Assembly (NCBI GenBank): GCA_964437425.1 | Contig: CAYTGO010000052.1 | Coordinates: 1 to 21,381 of the forward strand | Reading direction: 5' to 3' | Length of the DNA: 21,381 bases | Source of the DNA: Scalindua sp964437425 | GTDB lineage: Bacteria > Planctomycetota > Brocadiia > Brocadiales > Scalinduaceae | Part shown: one piece after another, positions 1 to 7,881 of the stretch | Layout: each line of letters begins with the position of its first letter | How positions within the stretch are numbered: position 1 is the first letter of the stretch | The notes under the pieces: generated by a model | What the model was told of the DNA's origin: nothing | What the model saw: the letters and a program-made list of their open reading frames with translations, nothing else | Database searches by the model: none | Program-made: the position numbers and the translations under genes

Positions 1-71
1 GACACATGAATGGTATTAATCTGCACAAATAAGTAGTCTGCCATTCTAATTATTTTTGGAGGGGCAAAGTT

Positions 72-716
72 ATGAAAAACAGAAAAATTGTATTTATAAT
101 GTTTATCAGTATATTTGCAATTACGGTTATGCAATCTTATTTGTGGGCAGGAGAACCGAGCGTACTTGTAAAAAAGGTTATTCTTAATGAATATTCTTTA
201 AATAAAATTGAAGATATTCGTGAAAGAAGAGCTAAGCAGTGGGAAGTGATTTCACCTTCTTTAAACTTTGAGATTATATCACAGAGAGTCATGGGGGAGT
301 ACTGGGATAAATGTCTCTATGAGCAAAAAAGCGGGTTTGTGGAATTGTTTACCGATCATCTTAAGAACTCTTACATCAATAAGACGAGACCTATCTTTGG
401 TAAGAAGATTCTCTCAATAAGGGAGAAACGATTCGATGATTTCGCCAAAGTGCAAACCACTCTCCTTGTACAGTCCGGTAGAGAGGTTTCGACAGATTTC
501 TATCTGTTCTATGAAAATGGGGAATGGAAGATCTGTGATCTGGTTGTTGAAGGAGTGAGTCTGGTAAATAATTACCATAGTCAGATTGTTAATACTTTGG
601 ATAGAACTTCGTATGACGAATTGATGTCCACGATAAAGAACAAACAAGCTGAGAGGTATAGCTCCACTGAAGGTAGTATCCTTGTGTCGGGCCAGTCAGT
701 TGAAATAATTGAATAG
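72..716 (+). CDS. mlaC: MlaC/Ttg2D-family periplasmic phospholipid-binding protein
   Basis: Probable soluble periplasmic carrier of the Mla (Ttg2) pathway, which moves phospholipids between the outer membrane and the inner-membrane MlaFEDB complex. The 214-residue protein starts with a basic N-terminus and a hydrophobic stretch (about residues 5-25) ending in LWA-G, which reads as a signal peptide with cleavage near residue 26. The C-terminal half carries the family pattern around residues 139-190: a strand pair leading to EWKICDLVVEGVSLV, then NNYHSQI and a final helix with YDELMSTIKNKQ. Length matches the family (about 200-215). The start is fixed by GGAGGGG at 58-64, seven bases upstream of the ATG. 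No mlaD, mlaE or mlaF gene is visible; they may lie to the left of the window. A terminator follows directly, so this is the last gene of its transcript. Family call is good; the exact lipid is unknown. Confidence 0.85.
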   Translation: MKNRKIVFIMFISIFAITVMQSYLWAGEPSVLVKKVILNEYSLNKIEDIRERRAKQWEVISPSLNFEIISQRVMGEYWDKCLYEQKSGFVELFTDHLKNSYINKTRPIFGKKILSIREKRFDDFAKVQTTLLVQSGREVSTDFYLFYENGEWKICDLVVEGVSLVNNYHSQIVNTLDRTSYDELMSTIKNKQAERYSSTEGSILVSGQSVEIIE

Positions 717-749
717 CCGGATCACAAGGCAATTTGTAACTGGTTTTAT

Positions 750-788
750 AAAGGGCATTAGCAGTCAATCTGCTGTGCCCTTTTTTTA
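750..788 (+). terminator. Rho-independent terminator after mlaC
   Basis: An imperfect hairpin pairs AGGGCA...AGCAG (752-763) with CTGCT...TGCCC (770-780), with a loop of about five bases and a small asymmetric bulge. It is followed at once by a run of seven T (781-787). It lies 34 bases after the mlaC stop codon and separates that gene from the LON-domain gene. Confidence 0.85.
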
Positions 789-846
789 TTATAAGAAGTC
801 TGATTATTTTTGATTACAAATTGCTTAATACTTAGTACCGCCTGTT

Positions 847-1401
847 ATGGCTGATACAAAAATATTGCTGGATTTGTTTCCACTCAACTCTGTAGTCTTT
901 CCGCATCAGAAGCTGTCACTGAAAATATTTGAACCCAGGTATCTCAAATTAATAGAGACATGTCATAGTGTGGCGCGTTCTTTTGGTGTCTGTCTGATTA
1001 GAGAGGGGAGAGAGGTAGGAGCACCGGCAATACCTTTTGAGATCGGGACTTCAGTGGTTATTCGAGAGTTTGTCAAGGTATCTGATAATTTATTTAACAT
1101 TGTAGTTCAGGGTGAAAGACGGTTCAGAATAAAACACATTATTCATGAACAGCCCCATATAATGTTGGAAATAGAGTGGTTGGACAGTGAGGTTCCAAAC
1201 TATCCAGGCGATTACTCCATATTACGTAATATAATAATCGATTTTGTAAAAGACAGTAGTGGAATCCCGGATGATGACAACGAGTTGTTTGGTATGCTTG
1301 GCGAGCTGATATCGGCATTTCCCGGAGAGAAGCAGAGAATTTTGGAATTGCAGGCTGAGAAGGTTGTTCCTGCCTTAACAAGTTTTCTGGAATCTATTTA
1401 G
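847..1401 (+). CDS. LON peptidase N-terminal (substrate-binding) domain protein
   Basis: A 184-residue protein made up almost wholly of the LON N-terminal domain (PUA-like fold, PF02190), without the ATPase and protease parts of Lon. The opening LFPLNSVVFPHQKLSLKIFEPRYLKLI (about residues 10-37) is the family hallmark. It is followed by FGVCLIREGREVG and an alternating strand region ending in VVQGERRFRI (about 87-97). The C-terminal third is helical. Stand-alone proteins of this type are widespread in bacteria; their role is not well defined, and adaptor-like peptide or protein binding is a reasonable guess only. The start codon has no obvious Shine-Dalgarno sequence, but the LON motif begins almost immediately after it, so the start is plausible. 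The gene stands alone: a terminator precedes it and 170 bases separate it from nadA. Confidence 0.85.
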   Translation: MADTKILLDLFPLNSVVFPHQKLSLKIFEPRYLKLIETCHSVARSFGVCLIREGREVGAPAIPFEIGTSVVIREFVKVSDNLFNIVVQGERRFRIKHIIHEQPHIMLEIEWLDSEVPNYPGDYSILRNIIIDFVKDSSGIPDDDNELFGMLGELISAFPGEKQRILELQAEKVVPALTSFLESI

Positions 1402-1529
1402 TTATTGTATGAAAACTAAATAAAAAATTGTTGTAAAATGCATTTTTTAAAAGATAATAGAATTTAAATTATTGTATGAGCAGGTAGTAGCTTTGTGTAT
1501 TGTTTAATTTTTTCAACGTGTTATTTGGA

Positions 1530-1535
1530 TATAAT
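1530..1535 (+). promoter_or_regulatory. Possible -10 box upstream of nadA
   Basis: A perfect TATAAT lies 36 bases before the nadA GTG, preceded by TGGA. No good -35 is found at 16-18 bases spacing; only a T-rich stretch is present. It is therefore a weak promoter call resting on the -10 element and its position. The rest of the 1402-1571 spacer is AT-rich and I see no gene in it. Confidence 0.3.
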
Positions 1536-1571
1536 TATCATGGGCTAATCATGAGATAGGAGTATAAGGCG

Positions 1572-2480
1572 GTGTCTGATTCGATTATTGAAAAGATTTC
1601 TGAGCTGAAGAAGAAGCATAATGCAGTTATTCTGGCACATAATTATCAACGTGGTGAGATTCAGGATGTCGCTGATTTTGTTGGAGACTCTCTGGGTTTA
1701 TCTCAGCAGGCAGCAGGGACAGATGCCGATCTGATAGTCTTTTGCGGCGTCCATTTTATGGCAGAGACTGCGGCCCTGTTATCTCCTGATAAGACTGTTA
1801 TCATGCCTGATGAACATGCAGGATGCCCGATGGCATCGATGATCACAGCCAGGGAATTAAGAGAGAAGAAGAAGCTCTATCCAAATGCCAAGGTGGTTTG
1901 TTACGTGAATACCACCGCTGCAGTTAAAGCAGAAAGTGATATATGTTGTACATCCTCAAATGCAGTTAAAATCGTCTCCTCCATTCCTGAAGATGAAGAT
2001 ATAATATTTGTCCCGGACAAGAGTCTCGGTGCATATGTCTCATCGTGCCTGGATAGGGAGATGATGTATTGGGAGGGCTATTGTCCTACCCATCACAGGA
2101 TACTTGCCGACCAGATAGTCAAAATGAAATCAGATCATCCTGAGGCAGAGGTTGTTGTTCACCCTGAGTGCACTCCTGATGTGATTGCGCTTGCAGATCA
2201 TGTTGCCAGTACAACCGGTATTTTAAATTATGCTAAGAGCAGTAATTCAAAGGAATTTGTTATAGGGACTGAGATAGGGATTTTGCACAGGATGAAGAAA
2301 GAGAATCCCGATAAAACATTTATGCCTGTTACACCTCTGTCGGATTGCCCGAATATGAAATTAAACACATTGGAAAAACTATTGTGGTCTCTTGAAGATA
2401 TTCAGTTTGTGGTTACCGTGCCGGAAGAGATAGCGATCGAGGCAAGGAAAGCAATTCAGAGAATGTTGGATCTTTCTTGA
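1572..2480 (+). CDS. nadA: Quinolinate synthase NadA
   Basis: Cytoplasmic [4Fe-4S] enzyme that condenses iminoaspartate (from NadB) with dihydroxyacetone phosphate to give quinolinate, the first pyridine ring of NAD synthesis. At 302 residues it is of the short NadA type. The three expected cluster ligands are present with family spacing: C85 (in AGCPMA), C171 (in GYCPTHH) and C259 (in SDCPNMKLNT). Other hallmarks are AHNYQ near residue 22, GDSLGLSQQA at 38-47, FCGVHFMAETA at 57-67 and YVNTTAAVKA at 111-120. The start is GTG, supported by AGGAG at 1558-1562 nine bases upstream. No nadB or nadC lies in the window, so the gene is isolated from its pathway partners here. It converges with uvrA. 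Confidence 0.97.
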   Translation: MSDSIIEKISELKKKHNAVILAHNYQRGEIQDVADFVGDSLGLSQQAAGTDADLIVFCGVHFMAETAALLSPDKTVIMPDEHAGCPMASMITARELREKKKLYPNAKVVCYVNTTAAVKAESDICCTSSNAVKIVSSIPEDEDIIFVPDKSLGAYVSSCLDREMMYWEGYCPTHHRILADQIVKMKSDHPEAEVVVHPECTPDVIALADHVASTTGILNYAKSSNSKEFVIGTEIGILHRMKKENPDKTFMPVTPLSDCPNMKLNTLEKLLWSLEDIQFVVTVPEEIAIEARKAIQRMLDLS

Positions 2481-2498
2481 TAGGATTTAATGATTTAT

Positions 2499-2589
2499 GA
2501 TTGACTATTGATTATTTTAGATGGTTTTCCTTATTATGATAATTATTGAATGAAATCCTTCGTAAATCTACAATTGCCAATAATCAATC
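2499..2589. repeat. Long imperfect inverted repeat between nadA and uvrA
   Basis: Two 24-base arms, 2499-2522 and 2566-2589, match as inverted copies at 19 of 24 positions (counted by eye) and are separated by 43 bases. The arms begin with GATTGA and end in TAGAT. The right arm stops one base short of the uvrA stop codon. The element fills most of the 110-base gap between the convergent genes. It lacks the GC-rich stem and T-tract of an ordinary terminator, although it could still act as one in both directions. A miniature mobile or repetitive element is the alternative. Confidence 0.55.
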
Positions 2590-2590
2590 C

Positions 2591-5452
2591 TCACACGTAT
2601 TCTTTAAGAAATTTTCCGGTGTAGGACTTCTTTAATTTAGTGATCTTTTCCGGCGTACCACTGCCTAACACATATCCGCCTCCTTTTCCACCTTCCGGTC
2701 CGAGATCAATGATATGGTCCGCGCATTTTAGAATATCAAGGTTATGCTCGATGACAATCACAGAGTGCTCGTTGTTGATCAGCTTCTGGAAACAGTCAAG
2801 CAGCTTTCTTATATCATCAAAATGCAAGCCTGTTGTGGGCTCATCAAATATGAATAGTATTTTATCGTATTTTCCCTTTGCCATATAGGTCGCCAGTTTC
2901 AATCGTTGCGCCTCTCCCCCTGAGAGTGTAGTTGCCGATTGCCCCAATCTCAGGTATCCCAGACCAGTATCCGAAAGATACTTCAGTCCCTTCCGGATGT
3001 GTGAAGTCGCCCTGGATAAACTGCCGTTCTGCTCTGATGCTAACGAATGTTTGTTGCGTGTGGAAAAGAATACCATTGCTTCGGTTACAGTCATTTCCAG
3101 AACTTCATGGATGTTCTTGTCTTTATAACAGACTTCCAGAACATCCTTTCTGAAACGTTTACCATGGCACTGATCGCAGATTACGTATACATCGGCAAGG
3201 AATTGCATATCCACCTTTATATAGCCACAGCCCTCACAATAGTCACACCGACCACCTTTGACATTAAAGGAAAAAGAGCCCTGGGTGTAGCCGTGCAGTC
3301 TGGCCTCTCTCGTTGAAGCAAATATCTTCCTTATATAATCGAATACTTTTACATAAGTAATGGGATTAGATCTGGGAGTCCTGCCTATAGGTGACTGGTC
3401 GACCATGATTACATCGTCAATGTGTCCATTGATGGTTAGTTTATTATGACTCCCTATATGGCCGGGATAAATCCCCATCTTTCTTTTAAGGGCTCCATAA
3501 AGAGTGTCCTGGATTAGTGTGCTTTTGCCGGAACCTGAAACACCAGTTATACAGGTTAATACATTGAGTGGAAATTGGACATCAATTTTCTTCAGGTTGT
3601 TTTCGGCAGCACCGGTAATTTCAATATAATTTTTAGTGATTTTTCTTCGTGTTGGAGGCAGTTCAATTTGCTTCTTGCCCTTCAAGTACTGTCCGGTTAA
3701 TGAACCGTTTCGAGAGGATATTTTTTTGACATCCCCGGCATAAACCACATTGCCGCCATTTTCACCTGCTCCCGGTCCAATGTCTATGAGATAGTCTGCA
3801 GATTTAATCATATCTCTGTCGTGCTCAACTACAACGACAGAATTCCCAATATCCCTGAGTTGCACTAGGATATCGATAAGTCGCTTTGTGTCCCTCGGGT
3901 GCAGGCCAATACTTGGCTCATCCAGAATATATAAAGTATTAACAAGCGATGAGCCGAGGGAAGTGGTCAGGTTTACTCTCTGTGCTTCTCCACCTGACAG
4001 GGTCCTTGTCATTCTGTCCAGCGTCAAATAATCTAGCCCGACCTTAACCATGTAACCAAGCCTTTTCTTTATTTCCAGCAACAGAATCTTGCCGATCTCT
4101 TCCTCGTATTTAGAGAGCTTTATTTCCTCGAAAAAGCTATATACGTCGTCAATAGACATACTACACACGTCTGTTATGTTGTATTTATTTATTCTCACAT
4201 TATGGGCGGATGGATCGAGCCTGGTTCCATTACATTCATCACATATAGTGTAACAGCGATATTTACTGAGTAGCACCCTGACGTGCATTTTATACTTCTT
4301 CTCATCCAGTAGATCAAAGAATTCACTGACACCACAGAAATCTTCAGCCCCTTCATCAATCAATTTTATCTGGCTCTTAGTTAATTTATTGTAAGGTGTA
4401 TCAAGCGGAATATTATGATCTGGTGCAGCTGCCTGCAATTCCTCAAGCAACCCACTATATGCCGGTGAGTTCCAGACAGCAATTGCTCCTTCGTTAAGTG
4501 TTTTTGTTTTGTCTGGTATGACAAGGTCCATATCTATTTCGATAGTATGTCCAAATCCCTGGCATTTCTTACATGCTCCCTGGGGATTATTGAAGGAAAA
4601 TATGTGATGAGTAGGGGCCTTGTATTCTATATCGCAACTATTACAACGGAAGTGACTGCTGAATGACATTACCGTCCACTTTGCATCGTTTATTGAGATA
4701 GTTATACGTTTTTTTCCGGAGGGGCTCTCCTTTTTGTTAGATCTTTTTTTGCTCTCTTTAATATCTCCGCTTAAATAGAAAATACTCAAATATCCGGTAC
4801 CAAGTCTATATGCAGTTTCGAGGCTATCAGTCAGGCGGCTTTTAATCTTTTTGTCCACTACTAATCTGTCCACTACTCCCGCAACCGATTTGTATTTACG
4901 TATATCAAAATCTTCAGGTGTGGAAGAGATATCAATAATAGTTTTGTCTGCAAGTATCCTGATTACACCTCGTTCCCTTAAAGCAGATACCTGCATGTCG
5001 CTTGTGATTTTTTTGCTGATCCTAAGAGGAAACGTAACCATGAATTTGGTCTTCACAGGAAGAGATAATACATAGTCTATGATTTGAAATATGGTATCGT
5101 TTTGAACAATCTCTCCACACTTTGTACAGTATGTTTTGCCTATACGAGCAAAAAGCAATCTTAGATAATCATTTATCTCTGTTGCTGTACCAACAGTGGA
5201 ACGACGATTTTTAACGGGGTTCTTCTGCTCGATTGCGATTGCGGGAGGTATACCTTCTATATGATCAACATCCGGTTTATCTACTCTTTCCAGGAATTGG
5301 CGGGCATAAGCAGAGAAAGATTCAACATATCTCCTCTGTCCNNNNNNNNNNNNNNNNNNNNNNNNNNNNNNNNNNNNNNNNNNNNNNNNNNNNNNNNNNN
5401 NNNNNNNNNNNNNNNNNNNNNNNNNNNNNNNNNNNNNNNNNAGATTATCCAT
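2591..5452 (-). CDS. uvrA: UvrABC excinuclease subunit UvrA (interrupted by assembly gap)
   Basis: DNA damage-recognition ATPase of nucleotide excision repair; it loads UvrB at lesions. The visible protein has the full family order: GQRRYVESFSAYARQFL after the gap; a zinc-binding CxxC pair (CNSC...CKKC) ahead of the first signature motif; first-half signature LSGGEAQRVNL with Walker B LYILDEPSIGLHPRD; second-half Walker A GVSGSGKSTLI; a zinc finger CDYCEGCG...CDQCHGKRF; second signature LSGGEAQRLKLA with Walker B LFIFDEPTTGLH. The N-terminus reads Met-Asp-Asn-Leu, as in many UvrA proteins, but a 100-N run then removes residues 5 to about 48, including the first Walker A. With family-typical length the full protein would be about 960 residues. 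It is the only minus-strand gene between two plus-strand groups, and I found no convincing SOS box upstream. Confidence 0.97.
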   Translation of the reverse strand: MDNXXXXXXXXXXXXXXXXXXXXXXXXXXXXXXXXXXGQRRYVESFSAYARQFLERVDKPDVDHIEGIPPAIAIEQKNPVKNRRSTVGTATEINDYLRLLFARIGKTYCTKCGEIVQNDTIFQIIDYVLSLPVKTKFMVTFPLRISKKITSDMQVSALRERGVIRILADKTIIDISSTPEDFDIRKYKSVAGVVDRLVVDKKIKSRLTDSLETAYRLGTGYLSIFYLSGDIKESKKRSNKKESPSGKKRITISINDAKWTVMSFSSHFRCNSCDIEYKAPTHHIFSFNNPQGACKKCQGFGHTIEIDMDLVIPDKTKTLNEGAIAVWNSPAYSGLLEELQAAAPDHNIPLDTPYNKLTKSQIKLIDEGAEDFCGVSEFFDLLDEKKYKMHVRVLLSKYRCYTICDECNGTRLDPSAHNVRINKYNITDVCSMSIDDVYSFFEEIKLSKYEEEIGKILLLEIKKRLGYMVKVGLDYLTLDRMTRTLSGGEAQRVNLTTSLGSSLVNTLYILDEPSIGLHPRDTKRLIDILVQLRDIGNSVVVVEHDRDMIKSADYLIDIGPGAGENGGNVVYAGDVKKISSRNGSLTGQYLKGKKQIELPPTRRKITKNYIEITGAAENNLKKIDVQFPLNVLTCITGVSGSGKSTLIQDTLYGALKRKMGIYPGHIGSHNKLTINGHIDDVIMVDQSPIGRTPRSNPITYVKVFDYIRKIFASTREARLHGYTQGSFSFNVKGGRCDYCEGCGYIKVDMQFLADVYVICDQCHGKRFRKDVLEVCYKDKNIHEVLEMTVTEAMVFFSTRNKHSLASEQNGSLSRATSHIRKGLKYLSDTGLGYLRLGQSATTLSGGEAQRLKLATYMAKGKYDKILFIFDEPTTGLHFDDIRKLLDCFQKLINNEHSVIVIEHNLDILKCADHIIDLGPEGGKGGGYVLGSGTPEKITKLKKSYTGKFLKEYV
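5342..5441. other. Assembly gap (100 N) inside uvrA
   Basis: Exactly 100 consecutive N. This is a conventional placeholder length and so probably not the true size. The gap removes the start of uvrA, where the first Walker A (GLSGSGKS in other UvrA proteins) is expected. Comparison with the usual UvrA N-terminus, where about 48 residues precede GQRRY, suggests roughly 130-135 missing bases. Confidence 0.99.
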
Positions 5453-5646
5453 TCAACCGTGTGACTTGTTAAATGTCAATACTAATTAAAAAGGTGAGAT
5501 ATTGGCGTTGAGTTATAGTGTATTGTGATTAGCTTTATGTTCTAAAGGTCTTGAATTACAGCTGGAGTAGATTTTCACTTGTTTTCCATGTTATGTTTTA
5601 TTAGCATAAGAACGTGATAAATATTTATTGAAAAAAGGGTATTTAA

Positions 5647-5913
5647 ATGATTGATAACAGAGAGAATGAAAAACCCAGTATTGATTATCCTTGTGAATGG
5701 GTTTACAAGATTATAGGCAGTAATAAGGAGTCTGTACATGGAGCAACTGCGGGCATAATGCAAGATAGTGCATACCAGATCAGCGATTCCAATACCAGTA
5801 AGACGGGGAAATATTCAAGCTTCAATGTGACGGTTATGGTAAGCGATGAAGCATATCGTAATAAAATCTATCAAGCGTTTAAGGAGCATAACGACATAAA
5901 ATTTGTATTCTAA
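5647..5913 (+). CDS. DUF493 (YbeD-like) small protein
   Basis: An 88-residue protein with the DUF493/YbeD pattern: IDYPCEWVYKIIGSNKES near residues 13-30, a helix, then a strand with YSSFNVTVMVSDEAYRNKIYQAFKEHNDIKFVF at the C-terminus. The fold is a small alpha-beta (ferredoxin-like, ACT-like) domain, thought to be regulatory. Its function is not established; in E. coli the relative sits next to lipB, which is not the case here. No strong Shine-Dalgarno sequence precedes the ATG. It is the first gene of a plus-strand run with recQ 46 bases downstream, so co-transcription is likely. Confidence 0.8.
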   Translation: MIDNRENEKPSIDYPCEWVYKIIGSNKESVHGATAGIMQDSAYQISDSNTSKTGKYSSFNVTVMVSDEAYRNKIYQAFKEHNDIKFVF

Positions 5914-5959
5914 TAGAACCGATTCGTAGGATACTAATTCAAAAAATGGAGAAATTATT

Positions 5960-7414
5960 TTGCTTTTAGCTGAAAAAGAACCTGTAAAGGTTTTAGAGAA
6001 GAGCTTTGGTTATACATCGTTTCTATGGAAACAGGAAGAGATAATCAGACATGTTTTAGAGAAGAAACATGCCCTGGTAGTAGCGCCTACAGGTATTGGC
6101 AAGTCTCTCTGTTACCAGATACCGGCTATTATCAATGATGGCCTTACTGTAGTAATCTCTCCTCTAATTGCGCTGATGAAGGACCAGGTGGACGCGCTGA
6201 AGAGACGAGGCATTGATGCAGTATTCATTAACTCTTCACTGGGACGCGAGAAGAGGGAAGCAAGATATGCGGCGCTTAAGAACGGAAGCTATCGGATCAT
6301 TTACGTTACACCGGAACGTTTTCGTAAAGCCGATTTCACTGAAGCCCTTTCTGGGCGGCAGATAAGTCTCCTTGCAGTTGATGAGGCACACTGCATAAGT
6401 GAATGGGGACATGATTTTCGTCCGGATTATACCCGGATCAGGGAGTTTCGACAGGTATTGGGTAATCCTGTTACAATTGCGCTTACTGCCACCGCCACAC
6501 CTGAGGTACAAAAGGACATTATTAAAACTCTCAGCCTGGAGACAGGAGAGGTTAAGATGTTTCACGGCGGAATTGACCGTCCAAACTTGCATCTACAGGT
6601 TGAAAAGGTATTCAGTAATGAAGAAAAACTGGAGCATATCATCTCTATTGCGAATGAATATGATGGTAATGGTATCGTCTATTTTACCCTGATCAAACAG
6701 CTTGATAATTTCAGCGACCTGTTAAAGGGGCAGGGCATTTCACATCTGTGCTACCATGGGGGTCTTGAACGAGTGCAGCGCTCTAAAGTGCAGGATCAGT
6801 TTATGAGAGGGCAGAAGACACTCGTATTGGCAACAAATGCGTTTGGCATGGGTATTGATAAAGAGAATATTCGCTTTGTAACTCATGCGGATATACCGGG
6901 ATCTATTGAATCTTATTATCAGGAGATTGGACGTGCTGGTCGGGATGGCAAGGATTCATTATGTACGCTGCTATACGATGAACACGATTTGTTGACACAT
7001 ATGAATTTCATAAAGTGGAACAATCCGGATGCGGAATATTTTCAGCGGGTATATCATATCCTGGAAGAGAATCTGGAGAAGATATCGGCGCTTGGTCTGG
7101 ACTGGATGAAAGAAAATATTCATTTCAGGAGTGGAACAGATTTCAGGATGGAGACAGCCTTGAACATGTTCGACCGATATGGGGTTATTGAACTCAATCT
7201 TGAACCGTTCAAGATTGGAATTATTTCTGACATCCATCCTCAATTACTTGACCAGGATTTTCTGGATACTAAACTCAAACGAGATCAGCAAAAACTTTAC
7301 ACACTTGTACAGTATACAAAGTGTGAAGGGGATCGAAAGGCATTCATCCATGAGTATTTTGGTTTGCCGTATGGTAATAATGCTTCAAGTCCCGGGAGTA
7401 AACATGATAACTAA
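5960..7414 (+). CDS. recQ: Short RecQ-family ATP-dependent DNA helicase
   Basis: 3'-5' superfamily 2 DNA helicase of the RecQ group, acting in recombination and replication-fork repair. Motifs in order: Q-rich entry FLWKQEEIIRHVL (residues 21-33), Walker A PTGIGKSLCYQIPA (43-56; Ile replaces the usual Gly), SPLIALMKDQVDAL (67-80), DEAHCISEWGHDFRPDY (about 139-155), TATATPEVQKDI, then the second RecA-like domain with ATNAFGMGIDK and QEIGRAGRDG. At 484 residues it is much shorter than E. coli RecQ (about 610). The zinc-binding RQC segment is cut: one Cys is present in TKCEGDRKAFIHEYFG, but the following CxxCxxC is absent and there is no HRDC domain. The start is TTG, supported by GGAG at 5948-5951. 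The last 11 bases overlap the next gene. B. subtilis RecS is a comparable short form. Confidence 0.92.
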   Translation: MLLAEKEPVKVLEKSFGYTSFLWKQEEIIRHVLEKKHALVVAPTGIGKSLCYQIPAIINDGLTVVISPLIALMKDQVDALKRRGIDAVFINSSLGREKREARYAALKNGSYRIIYVTPERFRKADFTEALSGRQISLLAVDEAHCISEWGHDFRPDYTRIREFRQVLGNPVTIALTATATPEVQKDIIKTLSLETGEVKMFHGGIDRPNLHLQVEKVFSNEEKLEHIISIANEYDGNGIVYFTLIKQLDNFSDLLKGQGISHLCYHGGLERVQRSKVQDQFMRGQKTLVLATNAFGMGIDKENIRFVTHADIPGSIESYYQEIGRAGRDGKDSLCTLLYDEHDLLTHMNFIKWNNPDAEYFQRVYHILEENLEKISALGLDWMKENIHFRSGTDFRMETALNMFDRYGVIELNLEPFKIGIISDIHPQLLDQDFLDTKLKRDQQKLYTLVQYTKCEGDRKAFIHEYFGLPYGNNASSPGSKHDN

Positions 7415-7874
7415 TAATGATATATTACGAAGGTTACGATACGCTCTGGATATTAAGGATGCGATGATGATTGAAATTTTTAAACTGGCTGAACATAAAA
7501 TTACCCGTTCCAGCTTGCTTGACCTACTTAAGAAGGAAGAGGAGGAGGGGTATGTTGATTGCAGTGACAATGTTATGGAGTTTTTTCTGGACGGTTTAAT
7601 CATTCATAAAAGAGGCAAGAGAGAAGGGGTGCCGGGGCATGCTGAAAAGAGGGATGAGCCTTTGACAAATAATGGCATTTTGAAAAAGCTTCGGATTGCA
7701 CTGAAATTCAGAGAGGATGAGATGCTAAGTACTTTGAAACTGGCAGGTATTAGTCTTTCAAAATCAGAGTTATCTGCGCTATTCAGAAAAGAAGGGCAGA
7801 GACATTATAAAGAGTGCGGCGATCAGATACTCAGGAATTTTTTAAAGGGCCTGACTACGCGTTTTAGAGATTAA
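7404..7874 (+). CDS. DUF1456 (YehS-like) protein
   Basis: A 156-residue protein built from two copies of the DUF1456 repeat. The first is NNDILRRLRYALDIKD followed by DNVMEFFLDGLI (about residues 3-65); the second is NNGILKKLRIALKFRED followed by DQILRNFLKGL (about 87-150). A charged linker of about 20 residues joins them. The family (E. coli YehS) has no established function. I chose the ATG at 7404, which overlaps the recQ stop by 11 bases, because the first repeat starts four residues later. The longer frame running back to 7179 lies inside recQ and has no matching family sequence. The overlap implies translational coupling with recQ, and talC-type aldolase follows after seven bases. Confidence 0.85.
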   Translation: MITNNDILRRLRYALDIKDAMMIEIFKLAEHKITRSSLLDLLKKEEEEGYVDCSDNVMEFFLDGLIIHKRGKREGVPGHAEKRDEPLTNNGILKKLRIALKFREDEMLSTLKLAGISLSKSELSALFRKEGQRHYKECGDQILRNFLKGLTTRFRD

Positions 7875-7881
7875 ATAAAAC

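Noticed and set aside
1..71. 3' end of an upstream gene at the left edge
   Set aside because: All three plus-strand frames hit stops within the first 40 bases and none gives a recognisable C-terminus, so no call can be supported.
1435..1446. Perfect palindrome AAAATGCATTTT in the LON-nadA spacer
   Set aside because: Short, wholly AT-rich apart from the central GC, and not positioned as an operator or terminator; likely by chance in such a sequence.
5453..5646. LexA/SOS box or promoter for uvrA and the DUF493 gene
   Set aside because: A TTGACA on the minus strand (in 5469-5480) is too close to the uvrA ATG to have a usable -10, and no dyad of the known SOS-box types was found.
7179..7403. 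Upstream extension of the DUF1456 frame back to 7179
   Set aside because: It lies within recQ in another frame, matches no family sequence, and the DUF1456 repeat begins right after the ATG at 7404.
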